DNA of 64,000 nucleotides from contig NZ_ATWI01000008.1 of the NCBI RefSeq assembly GCF_000421165.1, forward strand, positions 620,001-684,000, read 5' to 3'. This document shows positions 26,254 through 34,379 of the stretch, one piece after another (within the stretch, counting starts at the first letter, position 1; each line of letters starts with the position of its first letter). This DNA is from Marinobacter daepoensis DSM 16072 (GTDB taxonomy: Bacteria > Pseudomonadota > Gammaproteobacteria > Pseudomonadales > Oleiphilaceae). The notes beneath the pieces are model-generated. The model was not told the DNA's origin and ran no database searches. It worked only from the letters and a program-made list of their open reading frames with translations. A program made the position numbers and the translations under genes.

Positions 26254-26832
26254 ATGCAAAAAATTAAGATGAATCATGCCCAGAAGGGTTTTACTCTGAT
26301 TGAGTTGATGATCGTGGTTGCGATCATTGGTATTTTGGCCGCTGTTGCAATTCCTGCGTACCAAGACTATACAGCTCGCTCCCGGGTGTCTGAAGGGCTT
26401 AACCTGGCCGGGGAAGCTAAGCTGATCGTTGCTGATAACGCCTCCAACGTTACGCCTGCGGCCGCTGGTGGATTGGGTGCGGGTTACGCTACAAGTGGCG
26501 CTGCTGGCGCTGCAACTACTCCATGTAATACTGCAGGCACTTGCGTACAGACTGTGGGCGATAATGGTGCAACGGCCAACACATCCCAGAATGTTCTGAC
26601 GATCACGATTACCACCGCAACTGGCCAGATTGACGTGGCTTATTCAACCCGTGTTGCTCCGGCTGGTAGTAATACTGTTAGCTTGGTCCCAACTGTGAAT
26701 GGTGCAGCTCTTGCGGCGGGAACTCGCCCGACGGGCGCCATTATCTGGACCTGTTTTGCTGCTGCCAAGGCGAACGCTCCTGCGGCTGCAACTCTTCCTG
26801 GAAACCTTGCTCCGGCAGAGTGCCGCGCTTAA
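26254..26832 (+). CDS. pilA: Type IV major pilin PilA
   Basis: The prepilin has a short charged leader ending in QKG, then the processed N terminus [20 protein letters not shown] with Glu5. It is therefore a type IVa pilin cleaved and methylated by PilD. The mature globular part is alanine/threonine-rich and contains cysteines in [13 protein letters not shown] and at the very C terminus (AECRA), likely forming disulphides including the D-loop. The ATG at 26254 has an AGAGGT ribosome site and encodes 192 residues; the long frame from 25900 covers the promoter and is rejected. A terminator at 26881 follows. Confidence 0.96.
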   Translation: MQKIKMNHAQKGFTLIELMIVVAIIGILAAVAIPAYQDYTARSRVSEGLNLAGEAKLIVADNASNVTPAAAGGLGAGYATSGAAGAATTPCNTAGTCVQTVGDNGATANTSQNVLTITITTATGQIDVAYSTRVAPAGSNTVSLVPTVNGAALAAGTRPTGAIIWTCFAAAKANAPAAATLPGNLAPAECRA

Positions 26833-26880
26833 TTGATCAGCTCAATGTATGAGTGATGTTTAGGAAGACTGCATCTTGTC

Positions 26881-26905
26881 AAAGGGGCTCGTTTTGAGCC
26901 CCTTT
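26881..26905 (+). terminator. Terminator after pilA
   Basis: A perfect 10-bp stem (AAAGGGGCTC with GAGCCCCTTT) with a GTTTT loop lies 48 bases after pilA. The 3' arm ends in three Ts, so it may be partial and allow some read-through into tfpZ, which begins 24 bases later. Confidence 0.8.
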
Positions 26906-26928
26906 CATCTGTTCGGAATGCCCAGTCT

Positions 26929-27663
26929 ATGATTGTCCAAAAGCTAAAGGCCTCGGCTCTACACGGTGTTTTTACTCTTTTCGTTAGTCTGGTTACTGGC
27001 TTTTTGGTTTTTGTCCTTTGGTTTCCTGAGCCTTTTAGCGAGATGCTCGGTGGTACAGAAATCTATACTCTGATTGTTATCGTGGAAATTGTTCTTGGGC
27101 CAGTTGTTTCTTTTGTTATTTATAGCCCGAATAAGAAACGATCTGAGTTGTTTAGGGATTATGCTTGCATTGTTATATTTCAGATTGGCATTCTGGCATA
27201 TGGCCTTTATGCCGTCTTTGTGTCCAGGCCTGTATACATGGTTTTTGTAAAAGACAGGATTGAGGTGGTTTCTGCAACTGAATTGGAGGAAGTTGATCTT
27301 GCTCTGGCCTCCAGAGAGTTCCGGGAGTTGCCGGTCTGGGGGCCTGAGCTAGTCTGTGTCAGCTTTCCTGAAGACCCAAAAGAGCGTTCCGATTTGTTGA
27401 TGTCTGCCGTGGCTGGCAAGGATATTCAGTTGCTTCCAAGTTATTATCGGCATTGTGAAGAGGGCGAGGTGCTATCGGGGGCTTATGACAAGGGTGAATT
27501 CTCATCGTTGACCGGGTTGTCGGTCAATGTGGTGCCTGAAAAAGTGAGGCTATTGGAATATTATTGGTTGCCTGTAGTGACAAGGTTTGGTTCGTGGATC
27601 GTGTTTTATGACGGGGGTGACAGTGACGCTGTCTATCTCAATCAAAATCCTTTTGGGGGCTAG
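26929..27663 (+). CDS. tfpZ: TfpX/TfpZ family type IV pilin accessory protein
   Basis: A 244-residue membrane protein with three hydrophobic segments in the first 105 residues (VFTLFVSLVTGFLVFVLWF; IVIVEIVLGPVVSFVIYS; IVIFQIGILAYGLYAVFVS) and a soluble C-terminal domain (VYMVFVKDRIEVV onward). The position directly after pilA and this layout match TfpX/TfpY/TfpZ proteins, which in Pseudomonas aeruginosa accompany particular pilin alleles and are needed for or modulate their assembly. I assign the family, with the Z subtype less certain. A lower-GC feel here is consistent with an exchangeable pilin cassette. Confidence 0.8.
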   Translation: MIVQKLKASALHGVFTLFVSLVTGFLVFVLWFPEPFSEMLGGTEIYTLIVIVEIVLGPVVSFVIYSPNKKRSELFRDYACIVIFQIGILAYGLYAVFVSRPVYMVFVKDRIEVVSATELEEVDLALASREFRELPVWGPELVCVSFPEDPKERSDLLMSAVAGKDIQLLPSYYRHCEEGEVLSGAYDKGEFSSLTGLSVNVVPEKVRLLEYYWLPVVTRFGSWIVFYDGGDSDAVYLNQNPFGG

Positions 27664-27735
27664 TCATACTGACGCTGTGCCTACTAAGTTCCGCTTAAGT
27701 AACCTGTGTGTGGAGGCTGGCGGCTGAACAGCCCT

Positions 27736-28377
27736 TCACCGCCCAGCCAAATACCCCGCCAACGCCTCAATCTCCCCCGCCGTCAAAACCCCTGCAATTC
27801 CAATCATCGGAGTACTATGTTTCACCGGGTCCATGCCCTTGAATCGTCGTAAGGCAATCCCGAGGTACTCGGCGGGTTGTCCGGCCAAACGCGGCATGTC
27901 ACGGAAGCCTTGCGCGTCTTTGCCATGGCAAGAAGCGCAGCGTTCAGCAAAGAGTTTACCACCCGCTTCGCTAAGCTCTGTGTCGTTCCCGGCTCGGGGC
28001 TTCGCGGTCTGCTGGCTGTAATAAACCGCAATATTAATCCGCTCTTCCAGAGACAGCGTTTTTGCAAGCTGGGACATCACATAGTCCTCGCGGGAGCCGT
28101 CCCGGAATTTCTCGAACTGGTTGAACAGGTACAGAGGGTGCTGGCTCGCAAGGTTCGGGATGTACTCCCGTTTGCTGTTTCCGTCTTCGCCATGGCAGTA
28201 ACCGCAGAAGCGGATGCGTTCGTGTCCGGCGTCATAGCTGGCCTGGCGTTTTGTGTCATCGGCCATGATGGCGTTGAGTTGGGCCATGGCATCATGGGTT
28301 GCGCCCGCTGAGACAAATTGTGACGCACAGAGTCCAATTGTGAGCGCGAGCCTTTTGAGGTGAGAATTACCAAACAT
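27736..28377 (-). CDS. Dihaem cytochrome c (c4-like)
   Basis: A 213-residue exported protein with a signal peptide (LKRLALTIGLCASQFVSAGA). It has two haem-binding motifs, CGYCH near residue 57 and CASCH near residue 148, each with a distal methionine candidate. Two similar domains of about 90 residues make it c4-like, a periplasmic electron carrier between respiratory complexes. It stands alone, convergent with tfpZ and divergent from the metallo-hydrolase gene. Confidence 0.9.
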   Translation of the reverse strand: MFGNSHLKRLALTIGLCASQFVSAGATHDAMAQLNAIMADDTKRQASYDAGHERIRFCGYCHGEDGNSKREYIPNLASQHPLYLFNQFEKFRDGSREDYVMSQLAKTLSLEERINIAVYYSQQTAKPRAGNDTELSEAGGKLFAERCASCHGKDAQGFRDMPRLAGQPAEYLGIALRRFKGMDPVKHSTPMIGIAGVLTAGEIEALAGYLAGR

Positions 28378-28561
28378 AAACCACCTGATACTTCGGAAAG
28401 TCGACAGAGTAGTCGGGTGGGTGGGCGTCGGTCTTGCTAAAGGTCAATAAATAACGAAATGGTGCGGTTCGCGGATGAAATACCGTGGAATCCGCGCCAC
28501 CCACCTCCTGGTTTTGCGTTAAGCTAACCGTATCGCCAACCAAAGAAGGATGTATGTGCGT

Positions 28562-29923
28562 ATGAAACTCCGCTTCCTCGGCGGTACAGGTACCGTCACC
28601 GGCTCCCGTTATCTGCTTTCAGATGACAACCACAGAATGCTGCTGGACTGCGGCATGTATCAGGGGGTGAAAACTCTGAGGCGCCGAAACTGGGCGAAGT
28701 TCCCGGTCGATCCCTCCACCATTGAGGCTGTGGTACTGACGCACGCGCACATTGATCATTCCGGCTATCTGCCTGCTTTGGTGAAAAATGGTTTCAGGGG
28801 CAAGATCTACTGCACCAAGGCCACTCATGAGCTTTGCAAGGTCCTGTTGCCAGACGCCGGCTTTCTCCAGGAGGAGGATGCCAAATACGCCTTTCGGAAG
28901 AAATTCTCCAGGCATGAAAAACCAGAGCCTCTGTTTACGGAGAAGGACGCCTGGGAAGCGCTGAAGCATTTTGAATCCTTGCACTATCACGAGGCCTTTG
29001 AGCCGGTTAAGGGGTTTGAGGTCAGGTTTACGCCCGCCGGACATATTCTGGGCTCTGCCTGTGTTCACGTCACCCACAAAGGGTCTGCCCGGACCGTGGT
29101 GTTCAGTGGCGACCTGGGGCGCCAGGACGACATTATCATGAGGCCGCCCGAGCCCATCGCCCATGCCGATGTATTGGTGTGCGAGTCCACCTATGGGGAC
29201 CGGCTTCATGGCGAATCGGATCCGGAAAAGGAACTGGAGCAGATTATTACCAAAACCGCTGGCAGGGGAGGCATCGTGCTTGTGCCCGCCTTTGCCGTGG
29301 GGCGTGCCCAGATGATGTTGTACGTCGTTCACAAGCTGATGGGGCAGGGGCGCATTCCCAGGTTGCCGGTGTATCTCAACAGCCCGATGGCGATCAAGGC
29401 AACCGAGATCTTCTGTCGTCATCACAAGGAGCACCGGCTCGATGGAGCACAGTGTGAGCTGATTGACGGGAAAACGGAGTTTGTGCGCACCGTTGAAGAG
29501 TCCATTAAGCTGGACTCGGCCAGGTATCCCTGCATCATCATTTCGGCGAGTGGCATGGCTTCTGGTGGTCGGGTGCTGCACCACCTGAAAACCTTGTTGC
29601 CAAACCCCAGAAACAGCGTGGTCTTCGCGGGTTTTCAGGCCCCGGGTACGCGAGGGGATGCCCTGGTTAACGGCGCAGAGTCGGTTAAGATTCACGGTGA
29701 ATACTGGCCCGTAAAGGCCGATATTCACAACCTGACGTCCATGAGTGCCCATGGTGATTATCGGGAGATTCTCCAGTGGCTTGAGCAAGGTGCTTTAAGC
29801 CCGGAAAAGGTGTATGTCACCCACGGAGAGATGGTTGCCAGTGACACCATGCGTAAACGGATTTCAGAGGCGTTCGGCTGGGATGCGGAAGTCCCCGATT
29901 TGTTTGAAGAGGTTGAGATCTGA
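28562..29923 (+). CDS. MBL-fold beta-CASP metallo-hydrolase (RNA-processing type)
   Basis: A cytoplasmic zinc hydrolase of about 453 residues with the beta-CASP insert, the group that includes RNases and the CPSF nuclease. Zinc motifs are complete: LTHAHIDHSG, TPAGHILGSA, FSGDLGR; the RMMBL part has SASGMASGGRVLHHL and MSAHGDY. RNA hydrolysis is expected by family, but no substrate is known. The start is uncertain: AAGAAGG at 28543-28549 suits a GTG at 28556 (six-base gap), while ATG at 28562 gives the family-like MKLRFLGGTGTVTGS. It is followed by cysQ one base after its stop. Confidence 0.9.
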   Translation: MKLRFLGGTGTVTGSRYLLSDDNHRMLLDCGMYQGVKTLRRRNWAKFPVDPSTIEAVVLTHAHIDHSGYLPALVKNGFRGKIYCTKATHELCKVLLPDAGFLQEEDAKYAFRKKFSRHEKPEPLFTEKDAWEALKHFESLHYHEAFEPVKGFEVRFTPAGHILGSACVHVTHKGSARTVVFSGDLGRQDDIIMRPPEPIAHADVLVCESTYGDRLHGESDPEKELEQIITKTAGRGGIVLVPAFAVGRAQMMLYVVHKLMGQGRIPRLPVYLNSPMAIKATEIFCRHHKEHRLDGAQCELIDGKTEFVRTVEESIKLDSARYPCIIISASGMASGGRVLHHLKTLLPNPRNSVVFAGFQAPGTRGDALVNGAESVKIHGEYWPVKADIHNLTSMSAHGDYREILQWLEQGALSPEKVYVTHGEMVASDTMRKRISEAFGWDAEVPDLFEEVEI

Positions 29924-29924
29924 G

Positions 29925-30692
29925 ATGCAATACAGTTCGATACTCCCGGATGTTATCAATATTGCGGATGAAGCCAGCGAGAAAGTGCTTCACATCTATC
30001 AGTCCGATTTCAAGGTGAGTTACAAAGAGGACCGCTCGCCCATCACAGCCGCGGACCTTGCCAGCCATGAAATCATCGTGAAAGGGCTGAGAAATCTCAG
30101 TCGGGATATCCCGATTTTATCTGAGGAAGGGGCCGATGTTCCGTGGGAGGAACGCAAGAAGTGGCGCCGCTTCTGGTTGATCGACCCCATCGATGGCACC
30201 CGGGATTTTACTCAGCGTACGGGCGAATTCACGGTGAATATCGCCATGATCGAAGATGGTGAGCCCGTTATGGGTGTCGTCACCGCGCCTGCATTGAAAG
30301 AAGCTTTTTGGGGAGTAAAAGGCGAAGGGGCGTATAGTCGTGATCGGACCGGCCGGGTGCGACGCATCCGAACGGCGGAACCAAAAGAGACCCTGCGGGT
30401 AGTGGCCAGCAAGAATCATCTGAATGATGAAACCCGGGCTTTTATTGAATCGCTCGGAGCGCATGAGACCGTGCAGGCCGGGAGTTCGCTCAAGTTCTGT
30501 CGAATTGCTGAAGGGCACGCGGATATCTATCCCCGAATGGGGCCAACCAGTGAATGGGATACCGCGGCGGCTCATGCGATTTTGCTGGCCGCAGGAGGGA
30601 AGGTTCAGACGCCGGAAGGAGAGTCACTTACGTACGGCAAAGAGAATATTCTGAACCCTTACTTTATCGCAGCTGGCAATTGGTACTTCTGA
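29925..30692 (+). CDS. cysQ: 3'(2'),5'-bisphosphate nucleotidase CysQ
   Basis: CysQ removes the 3'-phosphate from pAp (and PAPS), a by-product of sulfate assimilation and acyl-carrier-protein metabolism that inhibits oligoribonuclease. The 255-residue protein shows the lithium-sensitive phosphatase motifs LSEEG, WLIDPIDGTRDF and TSEWDTAAAHAIL for metal binding. The ATG at 29925 begins one base after the metallo-hydrolase stop; rfaH starts three bases after its own, so these three form a tight operon. Confidence 0.94.
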   Translation: MQYSSILPDVINIADEASEKVLHIYQSDFKVSYKEDRSPITAADLASHEIIVKGLRNLSRDIPILSEEGADVPWEERKKWRRFWLIDPIDGTRDFTQRTGEFTVNIAMIEDGEPVMGVVTAPALKEAFWGVKGEGAYSRDRTGRVRRIRTAEPKETLRVVASKNHLNDETRAFIESLGAHETVQAGSSLKFCRIAEGHADIYPRMGPTSEWDTAAAHAILLAAGGKVQTPEGESLTYGKENILNPYFIAAGNWYF

Positions 30693-30695
30693 ATA

Positions 30696-31175
30696 ATGAC
30701 CTGGTATGTACTGCAACATAAGCCCGCCCAGGGCGACAGGGCTGTTCTGCATCTGCAGAATCAGAGCATTGAGTGCTTTTATCCCAAGATTGAGATTGAA
30801 AAAATCCAGGCTGGCAAGCGCACCCAAAAGCTGGAGCCCCTGTTTCCGGGGTATATCTTCGTCAACCTTGAGCAAACCGATCCCATGTGGGCCAAGCTTC
30901 GATCAACCCGCGGAGTCTTGCGCATCGTCAGCTTCGCCAACCGTCCGGCGGCTATTGAGGATGAAGTGATTGTTCACATCAGAGGCCGCCTGGACCAGGT
31001 GTCGGAGCTGGGAGGCATCAAGTCTGGACAGGCAGTTGAGCTGGACAACGGGCCGTTCAAGGGTCTTGAGGCTGTTTTTCTGTCATACGATGGTGAGGAG
31101 AGAGCGGTGGTGCTGATCCAGTTTATGCAGACCGCTCAAGAGGTTCGGGTGTCACTCTCCAATATCCGGAAATAG
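30696..31175 (+). CDS. rfaH: Transcription antitermination factor RfaH
   Basis: RfaH is a NusG paralogue recruited to paused RNA polymerase by the ops element. It prevents termination and helps ribosomes load on long surface-polysaccharide operons. The 159-residue protein begins with WYVLQHKPAQG and has the NGN motifs EPLFPGYIFV, MWAKLRSTRGV and a C-terminal KOW part (GPFKGLEAVF). The pattern is RfaH rather than NusG because NusG is encoded with secE and rplK, and no ribosomal genes are near. An exact ops sequence occurs at 63359, which provides a probable target. Confidence 0.92.
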   Translation: MTWYVLQHKPAQGDRAVLHLQNQSIECFYPKIEIEKIQAGKRTQKLEPLFPGYIFVNLEQTDPMWAKLRSTRGVLRIVSFANRPAAIEDEVIVHIRGRLDQVSELGGIKSGQAVELDNGPFKGLEAVFLSYDGEERAVVLIQFMQTAQEVRVSLSNIRK

Positions 31176-31293
31176 ATTGGGCCTCCTCGTTTGATTAAGT
31201 GTCATTTTCTGTAACAGGTCACGCTTTGGCTTTGATTGACTGAAAACTTTTATATTATAGTAGGTCATCATTCATGCTGAATAAGAGCTTGTT

Positions 31294-31914
31294 GTGGTGA
31301 ACGCCGTTTCGCAAAAAGAAAAACTGTCTGACTTGGAGCTTTTAAATCTCCCGGTAAAAGAAATTCAACGCAGGCTTGTAAGTGCGAATATGCCATCCTC
31401 TGCTCAGGAATGGACAAGACAACTTCACTGCTTTCAGAAGGCGTATCGGCGAGCCTGTTTTTCAGGTGATCTCAAGCGTGTTCGTTTTTTTCTTCAGGGT
31501 CTTCCTATATCTTTTATATCCATCCGGGACCAGCTTCTGGATGATAAAGCCGCGCTCTCGTGGGCAGCCTATGGTGGGCAAGCAGACGTCATTGCTTTTA
31601 TTTGCTCCCAGCAAGATGACGAAAGCTTTATAGGCTTTGATTACGGGGCGGGGTTAGAAGTTCTCGTTGGCCTGGAGTCCGATGAGTTTGCCAGGACTAG
31701 CGAAGGTAACCCGCTGGAAGGTCGAATGTCTTCAGCGTTGGCTGTTGTCAGCGACGTTGCATCAGAGATCAACGCCCCGGAAATCCTCAGGGCACTGGAA
31801 GAAAGGCTGACTCAAGCGCTTGATCAGCAGATAGAGCTCCAGATGACTAGCCGTCTGGAAGGCGGGGCAGGCATGGGGCCCGCTGTTGCGGAGAGGTCAT
31901 TTTGGGCGAAATGA
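31294..31914 (+). CDS. Orphan protein with an ankyrin-like segment
   Basis: A 206-residue cytoplasmic protein of unknown function. The middle (about 80-105) reads DDKAALSWAAYGGQADVIAF, similar to one ankyrin repeat helix pair; the rest is helical. It starts at GTG 31294 after AAGAG at 31284-31288. The stop overlaps the GGDEF gene by 13 bases, so the two are probably co-translated and functionally linked. A candidate promoter (TTGATT at 31232, TATAGT at 31256, 18-base gap) lies just upstream. Confidence 0.6.
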   Translation: MVNAVSQKEKLSDLELLNLPVKEIQRRLVSANMPSSAQEWTRQLHCFQKAYRRACFSGDLKRVRFFLQGLPISFISIRDQLLDDKAALSWAAYGGQADVIAFICSQQDDESFIGFDYGAGLEVLVGLESDEFARTSEGNPLEGRMSSALAVVSDVASEINAPEILRALEERLTQALDQQIELQMTSRLEGGAGMGPAVAERSFWAK

Positions 31915-34004
31915 TTGAAGTAGTCGCGTTTTCGGCAGTTGTTCTCTTCATGATTCTGATTGGGTACTTCATGGCTCACCTGGGGCGGAAGAAGACCAGG
32001 CTGGAACGGTTGCAGTCGGAACTGGCGAAGCGTATGGCGTCGATTAATGTCGAGGCCCGGACGTACCTTCAGGGGCTGAAAAAAACCTTTACCTCGGTCC
32101 CGTTGCCGGTCGCTATTCTGGAGTTGCGTGAACAACGAGTTCTGGAAGAATCGGAACTGTTGTCCAATCTGGTTCAGGCGATCGCCCCCGATCGAATCTC
32201 CAGCCCGCCTTTCACATATTGTTTTTCTCGCGCGGACCAGTATCCCTTTTTCATGCCGAAGTTACGGCGTGCATTGGCTGGAGGGAGCGTTGACTCGGGT
32301 ATTTTCTCAGACGTTTTTTCTTTGGCTCAGACGGAGATAAATAACGAACCGACGGCACGGGTTCTTGTCAGTGTTTCCGTCTCTGACCAGTTGGCCTACG
32401 TTGAGTTTGAATTTCCGGACAATGAGAAGGTCCTTGAAAAGCAGGCCAGCGTTGACAACAAAATTATACGGTCAATGCTGACTGAAACCGATCTTCCCCG
32501 GGCGTTTGATCGGGCGGCCTCTCTGATTCACGAACCGTTGGGTGGGGAGTTGGTATGTGGCATATCTGTTTTCAACTCCTCCAGAAACCTGCTTGAGCTA
32601 TGTTGGCAGCAGGGCTTTTCTCGTCAGCTGGAGGATTGGGTTTCCAGATTGCCAATGGTGTTCGGAGAAAGCCCGGGCGCTACGGCAACGTACCTGGAAA
32701 AGTCGATTACGGTGCCTGCAGGCCAGAGCGTGAACAGGGATGGGGTGTCGTTTAGCCTTCCCAGTGGTGTGCATGCCTGGCATTCACATCCGATAAAGTC
32801 AGCCCGGGGTAAGGTGCTGGGGACTCTGGATCTCATCGCTCTGGCGCCGGGCGTCAAGTTTCCCCGGGACGAGTGCCTGGCAAATTTCCTGTTCGTAGCT
32901 TCCGTTATTCTGGAGCGTCGCAATGCGATGGAAGCCAGCGTTTCTCAGGCGCGTTTGGATCAGACCCTCAATGAAATCAGCCAGCGCCTTCTGCACCCGG
33001 GGCAAGAGACAGGTTCAGATGTTCTTTCCCAATGTCTGACATTTCTGAATGCTTCAGCGGAGTTGTCGGGAGGGAAGCTTGGGGTGCTGTCGGATTTTGG
33101 TGGAGATCAGATAGAGTATGCGGGCGAATTGTTCGGCAATAATCCGGCCACGGTGACCGACGAACATGATTCGATGATTCTAGCGGATTACGCCGAACTG
33201 TTTGGTGGCTTTCATGCGGGTGGGGGCGGCGCAATGCGGCCGGAATCCGGGATGACCATGCTGAACAAGGGAAGCCCCAAGGCGGAAAAGCTTGGTCAGG
33301 CGCTGCCATTGGTGCCCGAAATGAAGCAGGTGAATTTCCTTGTCTGCCCGATGGCATTGCCTAATGCAAAGGTCAGTGCCCTGATTTATGCCACGGAGAG
33401 TGATTTCAGCCCAGCCCAGCAGACGCTTCTGTCAACGGTGGTTCCGGTTCTTACCAACTTCCTGATCCGGGAGCACTTGCTTGAGAAGCTTCAGAGTCGT
33501 GCAAACTATGATCGGCTCACCGGTGCACTGAGCCGGGGGCACACCGAAGAGAAGCTGGGGTCAGAGATTGAGCGTTCGACCCGGTACAAAAACGAATTGT
33601 CGGTTGTGCTGTTCGATATTGATCACTTCAAATCTATAAACGATTCATTTGGCCACGATGTCGGTGATGCGGTATTGAAGCGTGTTGCCTCAAAGGTTCA
33701 GGCTTCGCTCCGGAGTGTTGATGTTCTGGGGCGCTGGGGTGGAGAAGAATTCCTGATGATTCTTGCTGAAACCGATCTCAAGAATGCGCAGCACGTGGCC
33801 GAGAATGTTCGGCGGTTGATTGAGCTGGAAGGTTTTGGCATTCCTCGTCCTGTCACGATCAGCGCCGGCGTGTCCTCTTTTCAGCAGGGGGATGATTCTG
33901 TCTCGCTGATTAAGCGGGCGGACATCGCGGTGTACGAAGCCAAACGTGAAGGGCGGAACCGGGTCAAGGCTGCGCCAGCTCCCACTTCTTTCCCGACATC
34001 TTAA
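31902..34004 (+). CDS. GGDEF-domain diguanylate cyclase
   Basis: A 700-residue enzyme likely to make cyclic di-GMP. An N-terminal transmembrane segment (about 8-26, VAFSAVVLFMILIGYFMAHL) is followed by two GAF-like sensory regions, then a GGDEF domain over the last 170 residues. The active site is GGEEF and an inhibitory RxxD site (RSVD) stands five residues before it, so feedback control by product is expected. The start is TTG 31902 with GGAGAGG at 31890-31896; ATG 31911 is the alternative and would remove three residues. It overlaps the upstream orphan gene. Confidence 0.93.
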   Translation: MGEMIEVVAFSAVVLFMILIGYFMAHLGRKKTRLERLQSELAKRMASINVEARTYLQGLKKTFTSVPLPVAILELREQRVLEESELLSNLVQAIAPDRISSPPFTYCFSRADQYPFFMPKLRRALAGGSVDSGIFSDVFSLAQTEINNEPTARVLVSVSVSDQLAYVEFEFPDNEKVLEKQASVDNKIIRSMLTETDLPRAFDRAASLIHEPLGGELVCGISVFNSSRNLLELCWQQGFSRQLEDWVSRLPMVFGESPGATATYLEKSITVPAGQSVNRDGVSFSLPSGVHAWHSHPIKSARGKVLGTLDLIALAPGVKFPRDECLANFLFVASVILERRNAMEASVSQARLDQTLNEISQRLLHPGQETGSDVLSQCLTFLNASAELSGGKLGVLSDFGGDQIEYAGELFGNNPATVTDEHDSMILADYAELFGGFHAGGGGAMRPESGMTMLNKGSPKAEKLGQALPLVPEMKQVNFLVCPMALPNAKVSALIYATESDFSPAQQTLLSTVVPVLTNFLIREHLLEKLQSRANYDRLTGALSRGHTEEKLGSEIERSTRYKNELSVVLFDIDHFKSINDSFGHDVGDAVLKRVASKVQASLRSVDVLGRWGGEEFLMILAETDLKNAQHVAENVRRLIELEGFGIPRPVTISAGVSSFQQGDDSVSLIKRADIAVYEAKREGRNRVKAAPAPTSFPTS

Positions 34005-34379
34005 TACTCGTCGTCAGGCCGCTCTCTTCAGGTATCTCTCTTGATCTATAAAGGTTAGGTTGGGTTATTTGATCCGTTTTAAGGGGCGAGACTGGCGCAG
34101 GTTTTAGGAATTTGAAATCCCTTGGGCACCCTCAGTCACGCCTTTCTATTGCCTTGGTTATCCATGATAAATGGTTGTAAATACATTGCAGACTGTTAGT
34201 TTTTGACAGGTTGTATTATTTTTTTCTTTTAAAACAGTATCTTGGTATTCATTGTAGAGTTTAATTGCTTTCCTTTTAAGTGAGTTTTTTCAATTTAATA
34301 TTGTTTGAGTTTTGTAATTAATTGTAATCACCCCGTAATTTTTAAAAGGTTTACTGCTTTACCTTCAGGAGGTGTGGTT
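34005..34379 (+). promoter_or_regulatory. AT-rich intergenic region before the PHP lipoprotein
   Basis: This 375-base gap is clearly poorer in GC than its flanks from about 34190 to 34360. A TTGACA hexamer lies at 34203-34208 but no matching -10 at 16-18 bases is convincing. No gene is seen. The ribosome site CAGGAGGTG at 34365-34373 fixes the next start. Base composition suggests a promoter or nucleoid-protein binding region. Confidence 0.3.

Noticed and set aside
28619..29788. 389-codon open frame opposite the metallo-hydrolase
   Set aside because: Shadow of a gene with complete zinc motifs.
34203..34228. Sigma-70 promoter before the PHP lipoprotein
   Set aside because: TTGACA is perfect, but no -10 at proper spacing.
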